Assembly: GCA_003221075.1 (NCBI GenBank)
Contig: QHUF01000227.1
Span: 1 to 25,765, forward strand
DNA length: 25,765 nt
Direction of reading: 5' to 3'
DNA from: Gemmatimonadota bacterium
GTDB taxonomy: Bacteria; Gemmatimonadota; Gemmatimonadetes; Gemmatimonadales; GWC2-71-9
Shown here: piece after piece, positions 15,449 to 24,000 of the stretch
Layout: each line of letters opens with the position of its first letter
Position numbering within the stretch: position 1 is the stretch's first letter
Notes under the pieces: generated by a model
Database searches by the model: none
Seen by the model: only the letters and a program-made list of their open reading frames with translations
Told to the model about the DNA's origin: nothing
Program-made: the position numbers and the translations under genes

Positions 15449-15503
15449 CTGCCGTCAGCGATCAGCCATCACACTGACGGCAGACGGCTGATGGCAGACT
15501 GCT
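15449..15503. repeat. Period-7 inverted-repeat element between helicase and aminotransferase genes
   Basis: CTGCCGTCAG (15449-15458) pairs perfectly with CTGACGGCAG (15474-15483). ATCAGCC (15461-15467) can also pair with GGCTGAT (15486-15492), an alternative fold. The right part reads as heptamers GGCAGAC, GGCTGAT, GGCAGAC. It fills almost the whole spacer and touches the annotated ATG of the aminotransferase. Confidence 0.85.
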
Positions 15504-15508
15504 CTAAT

Positions 15509-18061
15509 CTAGCTCCGTGACGGCGGCGGCGTACCGATACTGTGCATCGCGAAGAACTCTTCCAGCTCGCGGCGGACATCCGGCCAGTTACCGATCGCCC
15601 TGGATGCCGGCGGCAGCCCCTCGAGCATCGTTGCCCCATAACGTTTGGTGACGACTCGCCGGTCCAGCAAGACGACTGCCCCGACGTCGGACTTGGTGCG
15701 GATGAGCCGTCCGAATCCCTGTTTCAACTTGAGCGCCGCGAGCGGAACCAGATAGTGGCTGAAGCCGTCCACACCGGCTTCCGTGAGACGCTCCAGCCGC
15801 GCCGCGGTTAGCGGCTCACTCGGCACTTTGAACGGGAGCTTCGCCAGAATGAGCACGCGCAGGGCCCGGCCCGGGACATCCACGCCTTCCCAAAAGGAAT
15901 CGGTGCCGAGCAGGATCGCCGAGCCGGCATCGCGGAAGCGGCGCAGTAGCTGATCGCGCTGACCCTCTCCCTGGACGAGCAGCGGCCAGCGCGCGCCCAC
16001 CTGCCCCTGCCCGCGGATCGAATCCGCCGTGCGGCGCAACGCGACATGGCTCGTGAACAACGCGAAGATGCCGCCGTCGGACGCGTGCGCGAGCTCGAGC
16101 AGCACGCGCGCGACCGCGGCGCCGTGTCCCGATTCGTCATCGCGCGGCTCCGGGATGTCTGTCGGGATTCCGAAGACGCACTGGGCCCCGAAGTCGAACG
16201 GCGACGGCAGGATTTCGCGCACCGTCACCCGCGAGGGCGGGAGCGAGAGGCCGAGCCGCTCCTCGAGGAACGTGAACTCGCCGCCGGCCGCGAGTGTCGC
16301 GCTCGTCAGGACGACCGTCTCGACGCGGTCGAACAACGCTTCCTTCAATACCGGCGCCAGATCGAGCGGCACGGCGGACAGCGTCAGGTTCGGAGTGCGA
16401 CGGCCGCGGCGTTCCATCCATCTGACGGACGGTCCGACGGTCGGACGGCCGGACGGTCGGACCGGGTGCAAGGTTGCCTTCAGGCCCTCCGCGGCTGCAT
16501 CGAGCCGACGGACGACTCCACGCAGTTCTCCAATCAACCGCGTGCGCATCTCGGCGGGATCGTCGATCGACAGCCGGTCGGCGATCGTCTCCACCCCATC
16601 GCGCAGCTTGCTGAACGCGACGAGCAGATTGTCGAGGGCGACGTCCAGTCCTTCGCGCCAGACCCCATCGGCCGCGAACGAATCGGTGAGCCGCAGCACC
16701 GGTGTCGCAGCCTGCTCGGTGTCGAGCCGGCGCGCGAGCCGGCCGAACAGCTCGTCGGCCCAGCGGCGCGCGGCGACCAACGCATCGAGCACGCTCCGCG
16801 TCAACAGATCTCGACTCGCCGATGCCAGTAGATCGTCGTGCGTGCCGAGCTCGGCGGCGAGCGTCGGCAACAGCCCGCGGCCGTTGCGCTCGAGCCGGCC
16901 GAGCAATCGCTGCACGCCGAGCATGCTGACCTGCGTGCCGAGGTGATGGGCGGCGACGTCCTCGAGATGATGGGCCTCGTCGAGGACCAGCCGTCGATAC
17001 GGCGGGAGCACGGCGGCCTCCTGCCAGTTGTCCGACGCGATCCGCACCGCGAGGTCCGAGGCGAGCAGATGGTGATTCACGACGACGACATCGGCTTCCG
17101 CGGCGCGCCGCCGCGCCGCAAACACGAAGCAACGATCGAAGTGCGGGCACTTGAGACGCGTGCACAGATCCGACTCCGCGGCGACGGCATCCCACACATC
17201 GCTGGACGGCTCCTCGACAAGGTCCGAGAGACTGCCGTCGGCGGTCCGTTCGGCCCATCCCGCGATGGCCTCGAGCTCGGCCCCGCGCCCTTCGTCGAAC
17301 AGCGACTCCTGCCCCGCGCGGGCCTGCTCCAGGCGCGAGAGGCAGAGATAATTCCGCCAGCCTTTGAGCAACGCGAACGTGACGGCGCGCTCGCCGGTCG
17401 AGAACGCGCGCGACAGGATCGGCAGGTCTTTGCCGACGAGCTGCTCCTGCAGGTTGATCGTGTTGGTCGACACGATGGTGCGTTCGCCGTTGAGGCGCGC
17501 CCACTCGAGCGCCGGCACGAGATACGCGAACGATTTGCCGACGCCCGTTCCCGCCTCGAGCAGCGCGATCCCGCCGTCGTTGTAGGCGTCGGCGATGTAG
17601 GCCGCCATGTCACGCTGGCCGGGCCGGTCCTCGAACGCGCTCGTGCCCAGGACGCGTGCCACGGGGCCGGACTCGGTGAGGAGATTCGCGACCTCGAGGG
17701 AGTCGAGGCGTGTGACGCTCCGCGCGCGCGGGCATTCGACCACCACGTAGAGCGTCGAGACGTCGTTGTTGACGATCCCGAACCCGACCCCTTCATCGTG
17801 CAGGCGCGCGGCGACGTGCAGATCCGCGCCCGAGGGCTCGAGGAAGCCGCTGGGATGATTGTGGATCAGCATTTCGCCGCGCGTCGCGACCCCGGGAAGC
17901 GCGAGCACGGCGTCGATCGTGCCGCGCGCGACGACGCGCGCGTCGGTCAGCGTGCCGTTGGGATCGGCGCGCACCACGAACGACACCTCGCGCCCGTGGG
18001 CCGCCGCGATCTCTTCCTGCAGGAGGGTGCGCGCGGCCGCCGTCAGGCGCTCGACACTCAC
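15509..18061 (-). CDS. DinG/XPD-type helicase with an N-terminal RadC/JAB-like domain
   Basis: An 850-residue fusion. Residues ~1-112 form a JAB/MPN+ domain: EMLIHNHPSG followed by S77 and D80 gives the H-x-H-x7-S-x2-D zinc motif, in the RadC style. From ~140 on it is a superfamily 2 DinG-like helicase: Walker A AGTGVGKS (170-177), four cysteines (240, 300, 305, 311) suited to an Fe-S cluster, AEADVVVVNHHLL, DEAH at 361-364, LTSATLAAGG, GTDSFWEGVDVPG and the motif VI QGFGRLIRT. DinG enzymes unwind forked, D-loop, R-loop and G-quadruplex DNA 5' to 3'. In Firmicutes the N-terminal extension is a 3'-5' exonuclease; here a putative metallopeptidase takes that place. An octamer repeat encodes a ~13-residue insert just before WMERRG. 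The start is GTG, overlapping the upstream stop as GTGA. Confidence 0.9.
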   Translation of the reverse strand: MSVERLTAAARTLLQEEIAAAHGREVSFVVRADPNGTLTDARVVARGTIDAVLALPGVATRGEMLIHNHPSGFLEPSGADLHVAARLHDEGVGFGIVNNDVSTLYVVVECPRARSVTRLDSLEVANLLTESGPVARVLGTSAFEDRPGQRDMAAYIADAYNDGGIALLEAGTGVGKSFAYLVPALEWARLNGERTIVSTNTINLQEQLVGKDLPILSRAFSTGERAVTFALLKGWRNYLCLSRLEQARAGQESLFDEGRGAELEAIAGWAERTADGSLSDLVEEPSSDVWDAVAAESDLCTRLKCPHFDRCFVFAARRRAAEADVVVVNHHLLASDLAVRIASDNWQEAAVLPPYRRLVLDEAHHLEDVAAHHLGTQVSMLGVQRLLGRLERNGRGLLPTLAAELGTHDDLLASASRDLLTRSVLDALVAARRWADELFGRLARRLDTEQAATPVLRLTDSFAADGVWREGLDVALDNLLVAFSKLRDGVETIADRLSIDDPAEMRTRLIGELRGVVRRLDAAAEGLKATLHPVRPSGRPTVGPSVRWMERRGRRTPNLTLSAVPLDLAPVLKEALFDRVETVVLTSATLAAGGEFTFLEERLGLSLPPSRVTVREILPSPFDFGAQCVFGIPTDIPEPRDDESGHGAAVARVLLELAHASDGGIFALFTSHVALRRTADSIRGQGQVGARWPLLVQGEGQRDQLLRRFRDAGSAILLGTDSFWEGVDVPGRALRVLILAKLPFKVPSEPLTAARLERLTEAGVDGFSHYLVPLAALKLKQGFGRLIRTKSDVGAVVLLDRRVVTKRYGATMLEGLPPASRAIGNWPDVRRELEEFFAMHSIGTPPPSRS
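16422..16463. repeat. Octamer repeat array inside the helicase gene
   Basis: On the minus strand the unit G[A/G]CCGTC[C/G] repeats about four times with period 8. It encodes V-R-P-S-G-R-P-T-V-G-P-S-V-R immediately before the conserved WMERRG segment, as an apparent in-frame insert. Confidence 0.85.
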
Positions 18062-19353
18062 GTCTTGAGCTCGCGCTTTTTGGCGGCGGGAAACAGGACG
18101 TTGTTCAGAATCAGGCGATAGCCTGGCGAGTGCGGATGCAGCGAGAGATCGGTCGCGGGATCGCCGATTTGGTGCTGCGGGTCCTCGGGATCATGCCCGC
18201 CGAAGAAGGTCCATGTTCCCTTCCCCAGATCGCCGTGAACGTATTTCACCCACGGGGCGCCTTCCTCTTCGGCGAGGATGGTGACGCCGGGCTTCAGACG
18301 ATTGCGATTGAACGACGTCGTCAGACCGTAGAAATCGGGAATCACCTGGCGGTGGTTCTGCACGAGCATGGTGGGCACCGGATCGATCTTGGCGCTGAAG
18401 TTGAACAGCTTGAACGCGCCCAGCGGCTGGCGCCGCGCGCCGCCGTTCACCTGGTGGCCGTCGATATCGGAGAAGCTCGCCACGAGCGGATTGGTCTCGA
18501 TGTGCCCGCCCGTGAACGCGAACGCCTGGCTCCAATCGAGCTTCGCATCGGCATCGGGATCGAGCGGTGTGCCGTCCGCGAACGTGGCGGCGATGTCGAC
18601 ATTGTGCGCCGCGAGCGCGAGGTCGATCGTCTCGGTCGCCGTGCACATGGCAAACAGAAAGCCCCCGTTGCCGACGTACGAATGAATGCTCCGCGCCACC
18701 GCTTTCTTGAGGTCCGGCACGGTCTGGAAGCCGAGCCGCTTGGCGGTGTCGCTGTTGCGCTGCACCATCTCCGCGAGCCACGACATCCCGGAGTAGATCA
18801 GGAAGAACTTCGAGTACTGGCCGGTGAAGTCTTCGTGATGCAGGTGGAGCCAGTCGTAGTCCTTGAGCGACCCGTTCATCACTTCGGGATCCCAGATCTT
18901 CGTAAACGGGATGCCGGCGTACTGCAGCGCCATCGTGACCGCGTCGTCCCAGGGCGCGGCGTTGGGCGGCGCGTACACGGCGACCTTGGGCGCCTTTTCC
19001 AGCGGCACCGCATCCATGTTGCTGGCCTCGATCTCGCCGCGGACCGTGGTCATCGCGCTGTCGACCGGCTCCGTGCGGATGCCGTTGAGGGCCGCGTCCC
19101 GCCGCAGCGCGTCGAGATCGGGAATGAGAAACGATCCGCCGCGATAGTTGAGCAGCCACTCCGCCTTGAGACCGGCCTGGATTGCTTTATATGTGAGACC
19201 ATACGCTTTGAGGTGGTCGGTTTGCGCGTCGTCCATCGGGACTAAGAGCGACGGAATGACGGGCGGATGGGCCGATGGGCGGATGGGCAGCCGACCCAGC
19301 CAGGCCCCCGCCGCCCATCCGCCCATCCGCCCCACGAAGTCTCGCCGCTTCAT
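18058..19353 (-). CDS. Tat-signal exported protein of the family often labelled 'asparagine synthetase B'; function unknown
   Basis: A 431-residue protein. The N-terminus MKRRDFVGRMGG carries a twin-arginine motif (RRDFV), followed by a small-residue-rich stretch, so folded export through Tat is likely. The mature part starts about VPMDDAQTDHLKAYGLTYKA and contains WLLNYRGGSFLIPD, KVAVYAPPNAAPWDDAVTMAL, WLHLHHEDFTGQYSKF and FFGGHDPEDPQHQIGD. Similar proteins in Bacteroidetes and related phyla are commonly named asparagine synthetase B. I see neither the N-terminal glutaminase Cys nor the ATP-pyrophosphatase SGG motif of real AsnB, so that name is probably wrong. Phrases such as GNGGFLFAMCTATE suggest a ThuA/glutamine-amidotransferase-like fold, but this is tentative. 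The ATG at 19353 overlaps the TPR gene stop (ATGA). A longer frame to 19497 is antisense-like and rejected. The signal region is built from octamer repeats. Confidence 0.7.
   Translation of the reverse strand: MKRRDFVGRMGGWAAGAWLGRLPIRPSAHPPVIPSLLVPMDDAQTDHLKAYGLTYKAIQAGLKAEWLLNYRGGSFLIPDLDALRRDAALNGIRTEPVDSAMTTVRGEIEASNMDAVPLEKAPKVAVYAPPNAAPWDDAVTMALQYAGIPFTKIWDPEVMNGSLKDYDWLHLHHEDFTGQYSKFFLIYSGMSWLAEMVQRNSDTAKRLGFQTVPDLKKAVARSIHSYVGNGGFLFAMCTATETIDLALAAHNVDIAATFADGTPLDPDADAKLDWSQAFAFTGGHIETNPLVASFSDIDGHQVNGGARRQPLGAFKLFNFSAKIDPVPTMLVQNHRQVIPDFYGLTTSFNRNRLKPGVTILAEEEGAPWVKYVHGDLGKGTWTFFGGHDPEDPQHQIGDPATDLSLHPHSPGYRLILNNVLFPAAKKRELKT
19261..19332. repeat. Inverted pair of octamer repeat arrays inside a Tat signal sequence
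   Basis: Left array: GGGCGGAT, GGGCCGAT, GGGCGGAT, GGGC (19261-19288). Right array is the reverse complement: GCCCATCC, GCCCATCC, GCCC (19313-19332). The 20-nt arms 19269-19288 and 19313-19332 pair at 19 of 20 positions around a 24-nt loop. On the minus strand the arms encode GRMGGW and PIRPSAHPP. Confidence 0.9.
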
Positions 19354-21065
19354 GACTTCGGAATCGCTCCCTTCGCCCGCTCCAACACCCGCCGAGCCTC
19401 CGGGACGAAAGCGCTGTTCGGATACGTGAGAATCAAATGCTCGAGGTGCGGGATCGCCTCCGCTGCCCGGCCGGTCCGCACCAGCAGCCGCGCCCACTCG
19501 AGCTCGGCCGCGGGAGGTGCGGCCCCTTCGCCGCCCGTCCGCACGACTTCATCGAACAACGCGGTTGCCGTGAGCTCCTGATCGCCGCCCTTCTGCGCCG
19601 CGACTTGGCCCGCGATCAAAAGCACCTCGAGCCGTCCGCCTTGCTCCGGCAGGCGGGCCGCGGCCCGGCGCAGTGCCGCGATAGCCGCGACCGAATCGCC
19701 GCGCGCCAGGGTGAGCAACGCGGCGCCGAGGTCCGGGCTCGATTCCTGTTGAATGCGCTGCAAGAGCGCCATCATCGCCGTGCGGTCGGTCGCGGCGGCG
19801 CGGTCCAGGGCATAGGGACCCGCGAGGCGGAACGCCTCCATCGCGTTCTTCAGGTTGCCGCGATACAGCTCGATCCAGCCGCGTTGCGCGATCGCCGCCA
19901 CGCTCGAGTCGTCGCCCAGCGCCGCCGCGGCGCGGTCCAGCTCGCCGCGGCCGACTCGCGCCCGGGCCAGCGCGAGCCGCAGCGTGGCGCGGTCGTCCGC
20001 GGTGATCGCCGTGGCCGGCGCCGAAAGCCGCTCTTCGGCGATGTCGAGCTGGTTGTCGGCGATCAGGAGGTGGATGAGCGCGGCCTGGGCGATGCCGTTC
20101 GAGTCCGCATGCGCTTCGAGCACGCGCCGCGCGGCGGCCTTGTCACCGCCGTCGAGCAGCTCGCGCACCGCTTCCGCACGCGCGCGTCCGCCGGTCGAAC
20201 CGGGCATCATGTCCGCCCAGCGCGCCAGCGCGAGGCCGCGCACGCGATGGCCGTCCCGGGTCGTGAGCGCGCCGGCGAGATCGACGAAACGCCGCAACGC
20301 GGTCGGCGCCTCCGTGTCGGCTGGGGCCAGCGTCGGCTCCATCGCAGCCCACGCTTCGTTCGGCTGTCCCCAGGTGAGCAGGACCTCCGAAGCCAGGCGG
20401 CGGGCGCGCACGGAGGCGCCGGGTGCCGTGAGGGCGCGTGCCACGCGGTCATGCATCGGCGCGGGCGCATCGGCGAGCTGGCTCGCGGCGTTCGGCTCGA
20501 CGTCGGGCAAGCGCGTGACCGCGCGCCCCCATTCCGTCGCCGACGCGTCCCAGTTCCCCACGCGCTGTTCCAGCTCCGCCAGCTCGATCGCGAGCGTGCC
20601 GTCGCCGCCGAGCGCCCGTCTGCCGACGAGGAACGCGCGCCGCGCCTCGTCCCACATGCGGCGATCGGCGAGCGCCAGACCCCATTCACGATAAGGCGCC
20701 TCGCTCTGCGGCGCGCTCGCCGCCCAGCGGCGCGCGATCGCTTCGAGCGAATCGGGTTCGTTCAACGCCGCGTACACCCGCAGCTCGAGACTGCGCAGCG
20801 CCGGACTCTCGGGCTGGCGCGCACGCGCGTTCTGCACGAGCGGCAGCAGTTCGGACATGCGGCTCAAGACGAACAGCGTCCGCTCGAGCCCGAGGAGCGC
20901 CGGGATGTTCGTCGGATCGCTGCGGATCGTCGTGAAGTACACGGACGCGGCATCGACGTAGCGGCCCGAGCGTTCCAGCTCAAAGCCGGGCCCGATGGCT
21001 TGAGCCCGAGCCAGCGCCGGCAGTGCGACGATGAGGCCGAGCGCGAGCCTAATGCTTCTGCTCAT
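19350..21065 (-). CDS. Secreted tetratricopeptide-repeat protein
   Basis: A 571-residue helical-repeat protein with a signal peptide (MSRSIRLALGLIVALPALARAQA, cleavage near residue 22). Repeated pairs of amphipathic helices with Ala/Gly/Leu spacing run along its length, for example FELERSGRYVDAASVYFTTI, LGLERTLFVLSRMSEL and AELEWARLLVRTGRAAEAIPHLEHLI. The final unit, followed by YPNSAFVPEARRVLERAKG, is a clear TPR of the kind found in YbgF/CpoB and outer-membrane assembly lipoproteins. TPR proteins scaffold complexes; there is no catalytic motif. It overlaps DUF4175 by 17 nt and the Tat-signal protein by 4 nt, so it probably works in the periplasm with those products. The gene is very GC-rich and has long open frames on the opposite strand, which I regard as shadows. 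Confidence 0.8.
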   Translation of the reverse strand: MSRSIRLALGLIVALPALARAQAIGPGFELERSGRYVDAASVYFTTIRSDPTNIPALLGLERTLFVLSRMSELLPLVQNARARQPESPALRSLELRVYAALNEPDSLEAIARRWAASAPQSEAPYREWGLALADRRMWDEARRAFLVGRRALGGDGTLAIELAELEQRVGNWDASATEWGRAVTRLPDVEPNAASQLADAPAPMHDRVARALTAPGASVRARRLASEVLLTWGQPNEAWAAMEPTLAPADTEAPTALRRFVDLAGALTTRDGHRVRGLALARWADMMPGSTGGRARAEAVRELLDGGDKAAARRVLEAHADSNGIAQAALIHLLIADNQLDIAEERLSAPATAITADDRATLRLALARARVGRGELDRAAAALGDDSSVAAIAQRGWIELYRGNLKNAMEAFRLAGPYALDRAAATDRTAMMALLQRIQQESSPDLGAALLTLARGDSVAAIAALRRAAARLPEQGGRLEVLLIAGQVAAQKGGDQELTATALFDEVVRTGGEGAAPPAAELEWARLLVRTGRAAEAIPHLEHLILTYPNSAFVPEARRVLERAKGAIPKS

Positions 21066-24000
21066 TGAGCCGGCGGAAGTACTCGAGCACCATGCGCCGC
21101 TGCTCGGGCGTCAGACCGGTCAGCTCGTCCCAGGTGGGGTAGCGGACTTTCGGACCCGTGCCGGTCGCGCCCGGGAGGAGTGCGCCTGGAATGTGGACAC
21201 TGTCACCCGTCGCCGAACGGCTGGTACGCTCCTTCTGCTCATCGGGCTCGTCTCCCGACAGACTGCGGCCAGCGTCGAGCAGCTTGTGGTAGAGGCGCTC
21301 CTGCCGTTCGATCGTGCGGCGGTCGAGCCGCCCCGCTTCCAGCTGCCGGGCGAGCTCGCGGGCTTCCTGGGCGAGGGCGCCAGCCGCACCGGCATCGCCG
21401 CCCGCCTGCAGCCGCTCGAGCTGTTCGGCCAGTTGGCGCTGGCGGCCGGCAAGCTCACGCAACCGCTGCATCACCGCGTCGCCGCTCGCGCCCATCATCG
21501 GGAGCAACCCCTGCGCGTCGCCGTTCATGCCCTGCTGCTGTTGCGCCATGCGGGCGAGCTGCTCGAGGGCTTCCTGGAACCCGGATCCCGACTGCGCCCC
21601 GGCGACGCGCTCCGCGGTCCGCACGAGCGCGTGCGCCGTCGCGTTGAGAGCGTCGAGTGCCTGCTCGGCGAAGGGCGCGGCGGTCGCGGGACTGGGATCG
21701 CCCTGCTCGAGTTGCTCGCGCGCCTGCTTCATCTGATTCTGCGCGTACCCGAGCGCGGCCTCCAGCTGCGGTGAGACCAGCGCGTGCCGTCCGGCCGCGG
21801 CGTCAATCTCCTGCTCGATGGCATGCGTCCCTTCTTCGACGGCGGCCTGGCGGGCGCGGGTCGCAGCGCCGGCTTCGCCGTCGCGCAGCGCGTCGGCGAC
21901 TTCCTGCTGGCGGCGGGCGAGCGCCGCCGTTTCCGCAAGCGCGCGATTGAGCGCGTCCAGCGTCTCCTGCCTCCAGGCGGAGGCCAGCGAGTCGCGCCGT
22001 TGCCGCAGCGCGTTCGGCAGCTGCGCCAGCGAGTCGGCGGCTTCCTGTCCCGACGCCCGGGCGCCGCGTGAATCCCGCTGGCTCGCGGCGTTCGCCGCTT
22101 CCTGCATCGCGCCCTGCGCGCGGCGCGCCGCGGCTTGCGACTGCTGCAGCGGGACGGTTTGCCCGGCGCGCTCCACACCGCGGGCGAGCGAGTCGGTGGC
22201 CGTCGCCAGATCGCGCTCGGCGGCCGCTGCCGCCGAGTCGGGATGCTGCGCCTCGTCCTTGTTCCATTCGGCCTGCCGACGCTGCAGGTCCTCCGCGTCC
22301 TTGGCGAGCGACGCCAGCTCGCCCTCGAGCGCGGCGCGCTTGAACAGCTCCTGGCTCCGCTCGAGCTCACGCCGCAGCTCCTGTTGCGCTTCGGCGAGGC
22401 GTTGGAGGGCTTGTCTGGTCGCCTCGGGATCGAGCCGCGCGAGCGCTTCCTGCAGCTCGCGCAGCCGCTGCTCGAGCTCGGGCGTCAGCGCCCGCTGCAG
22501 CAGCTCCTGCACTTCACGCAAGCGGTTTTGGAACGCGCTGTCGTCCACGCCCGCCGCCTTGGCGGCGCGGGCAATTTCCTCGACCGCCTGCGCGAGCTCC
22601 TGCACGCGCTGCGACATCGCGGCCTGATCGCGCGCGATTTCCTCGGCGCGCTGCGTCGATTGGAATGACATCGCGCCGTTCTGCTGAGTCCCCGCCCGGC
22701 CGTCAGGCCGTCCGGCCGGCCGACCGTCCGGATCCCGGCTCCGCTCCTGGGCGAGATCGCGCGTCCGGTCGCTGAGCTCGCGTTGCGCCGCCGACACCGA
22801 ATCAGCCGCGCTCGCGACGGCATGCGCCGCCTCGCGGGCCTGGGCGCGCAACTCTTCCATGCTGGGCAACCGCAACGCGATCTCGGCGCTGCGCCCGCTA
22901 TGCGGCGTAGGTGCATTGTCGAACGCTTCGACATAGAGCCGCAGCGTGTCGCCGGGCAGGAGACCGCGCTGCTCGGCATCGAGCCGCCCCTGCACGATCG
23001 CTCGATCGCCGACTCCGCTCACGTCGAGCGACTCCCGCACCGCCTCGCCGACGCGGCCCGTGCGGCTCACACGCCAGCTCACGACGTAAGCCCTCGTGAT
23101 GCCGTGATCGTCGCGGATATCGGCGACGAGCTGCTGATGCAAGGAAATCGGCAGCGTCGTGTCGCGGCCGGGGACCGGCAACATGACGATCGGCGCCGAG
23201 TCGGGAACGATCAGCAGGTGCAGCTCCGGCGCGACTCCCTCGAGTGCAGAACCGTCGGCGCTCAGCGCGCGCAACCGCCACGTGCCGCTCGCCGGGGGCG
23301 TGAACCGGCCGTCGATCCGTGTCCCGGCGATGTGCAGCGGCTCGACGCGCGACTCGAGCGTCCAGGCGGCACTCGCCAGCGGTACGCTCGCGCTTCCGCT
23401 CGTGAGGACAATGGTACCGGCGGGCAGTGGAATGACGTCCGGCCCCACCAGCAACGGCTCGTCGGAGCGATTGAGATATGAAGGAAAGCGAGCGGTGAGC
23501 CCGAGGTCGGCGAGAAACGCCGGCAGCGCGACGTCGATCTTGATTTCGGCGGTGCTGCGTCCGCCGCTCGACGCACGGAGGTACAGGTCGGATTCGATCG
23601 GGCCGACATGCTGAACCACGGAGCCGTTCGCGTCGAGGGCCAGCAGCTGCGGTTTCCACGGCTCACCAGGCCCGCGGATCCAGAGCGTCACGCGCACCGC
23701 GCCGGGTACCGTGATCGTCGCCGTCACGCTGCTGCCGCGTCGCACCGTCCGCTGGTCCACCACCAGCCGCACCGGCGCCCGCGCGTCCCGCCAGGTGCGC
23801 AGCGGATGCCAGAAGGCCGCGGCGCGGCCCGAGGCCGGCGAGCCGGCGAGGAAGAGCAGAACGCCGGTGACGGCCGCACCCGTACCGTACGAGATGCGGC
23901 GCAGCGTCGTGCGGCGCATCGCGCTCGCGACGTCTGGCGCCGCGAACGACACCACCGCTGCGGCGCGTGTATCGGCAGCGAGCAGCAACGCCGCACTCGA

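Noticed and set aside
16838..18121. Plus-strand open frame antisense to the helicase gene
   Set aside because: Composition is that of a shadow frame, while the minus-strand product shows complete helicase and JAB motifs.
19437..21068. Plus-strand open frame of 543 codons antisense to the TPR gene
   Set aside because: Arg/Gln/His-rich with no domain pattern, no ribosome site and no signal; typical shadow of a GC-rich gene on the other strand.
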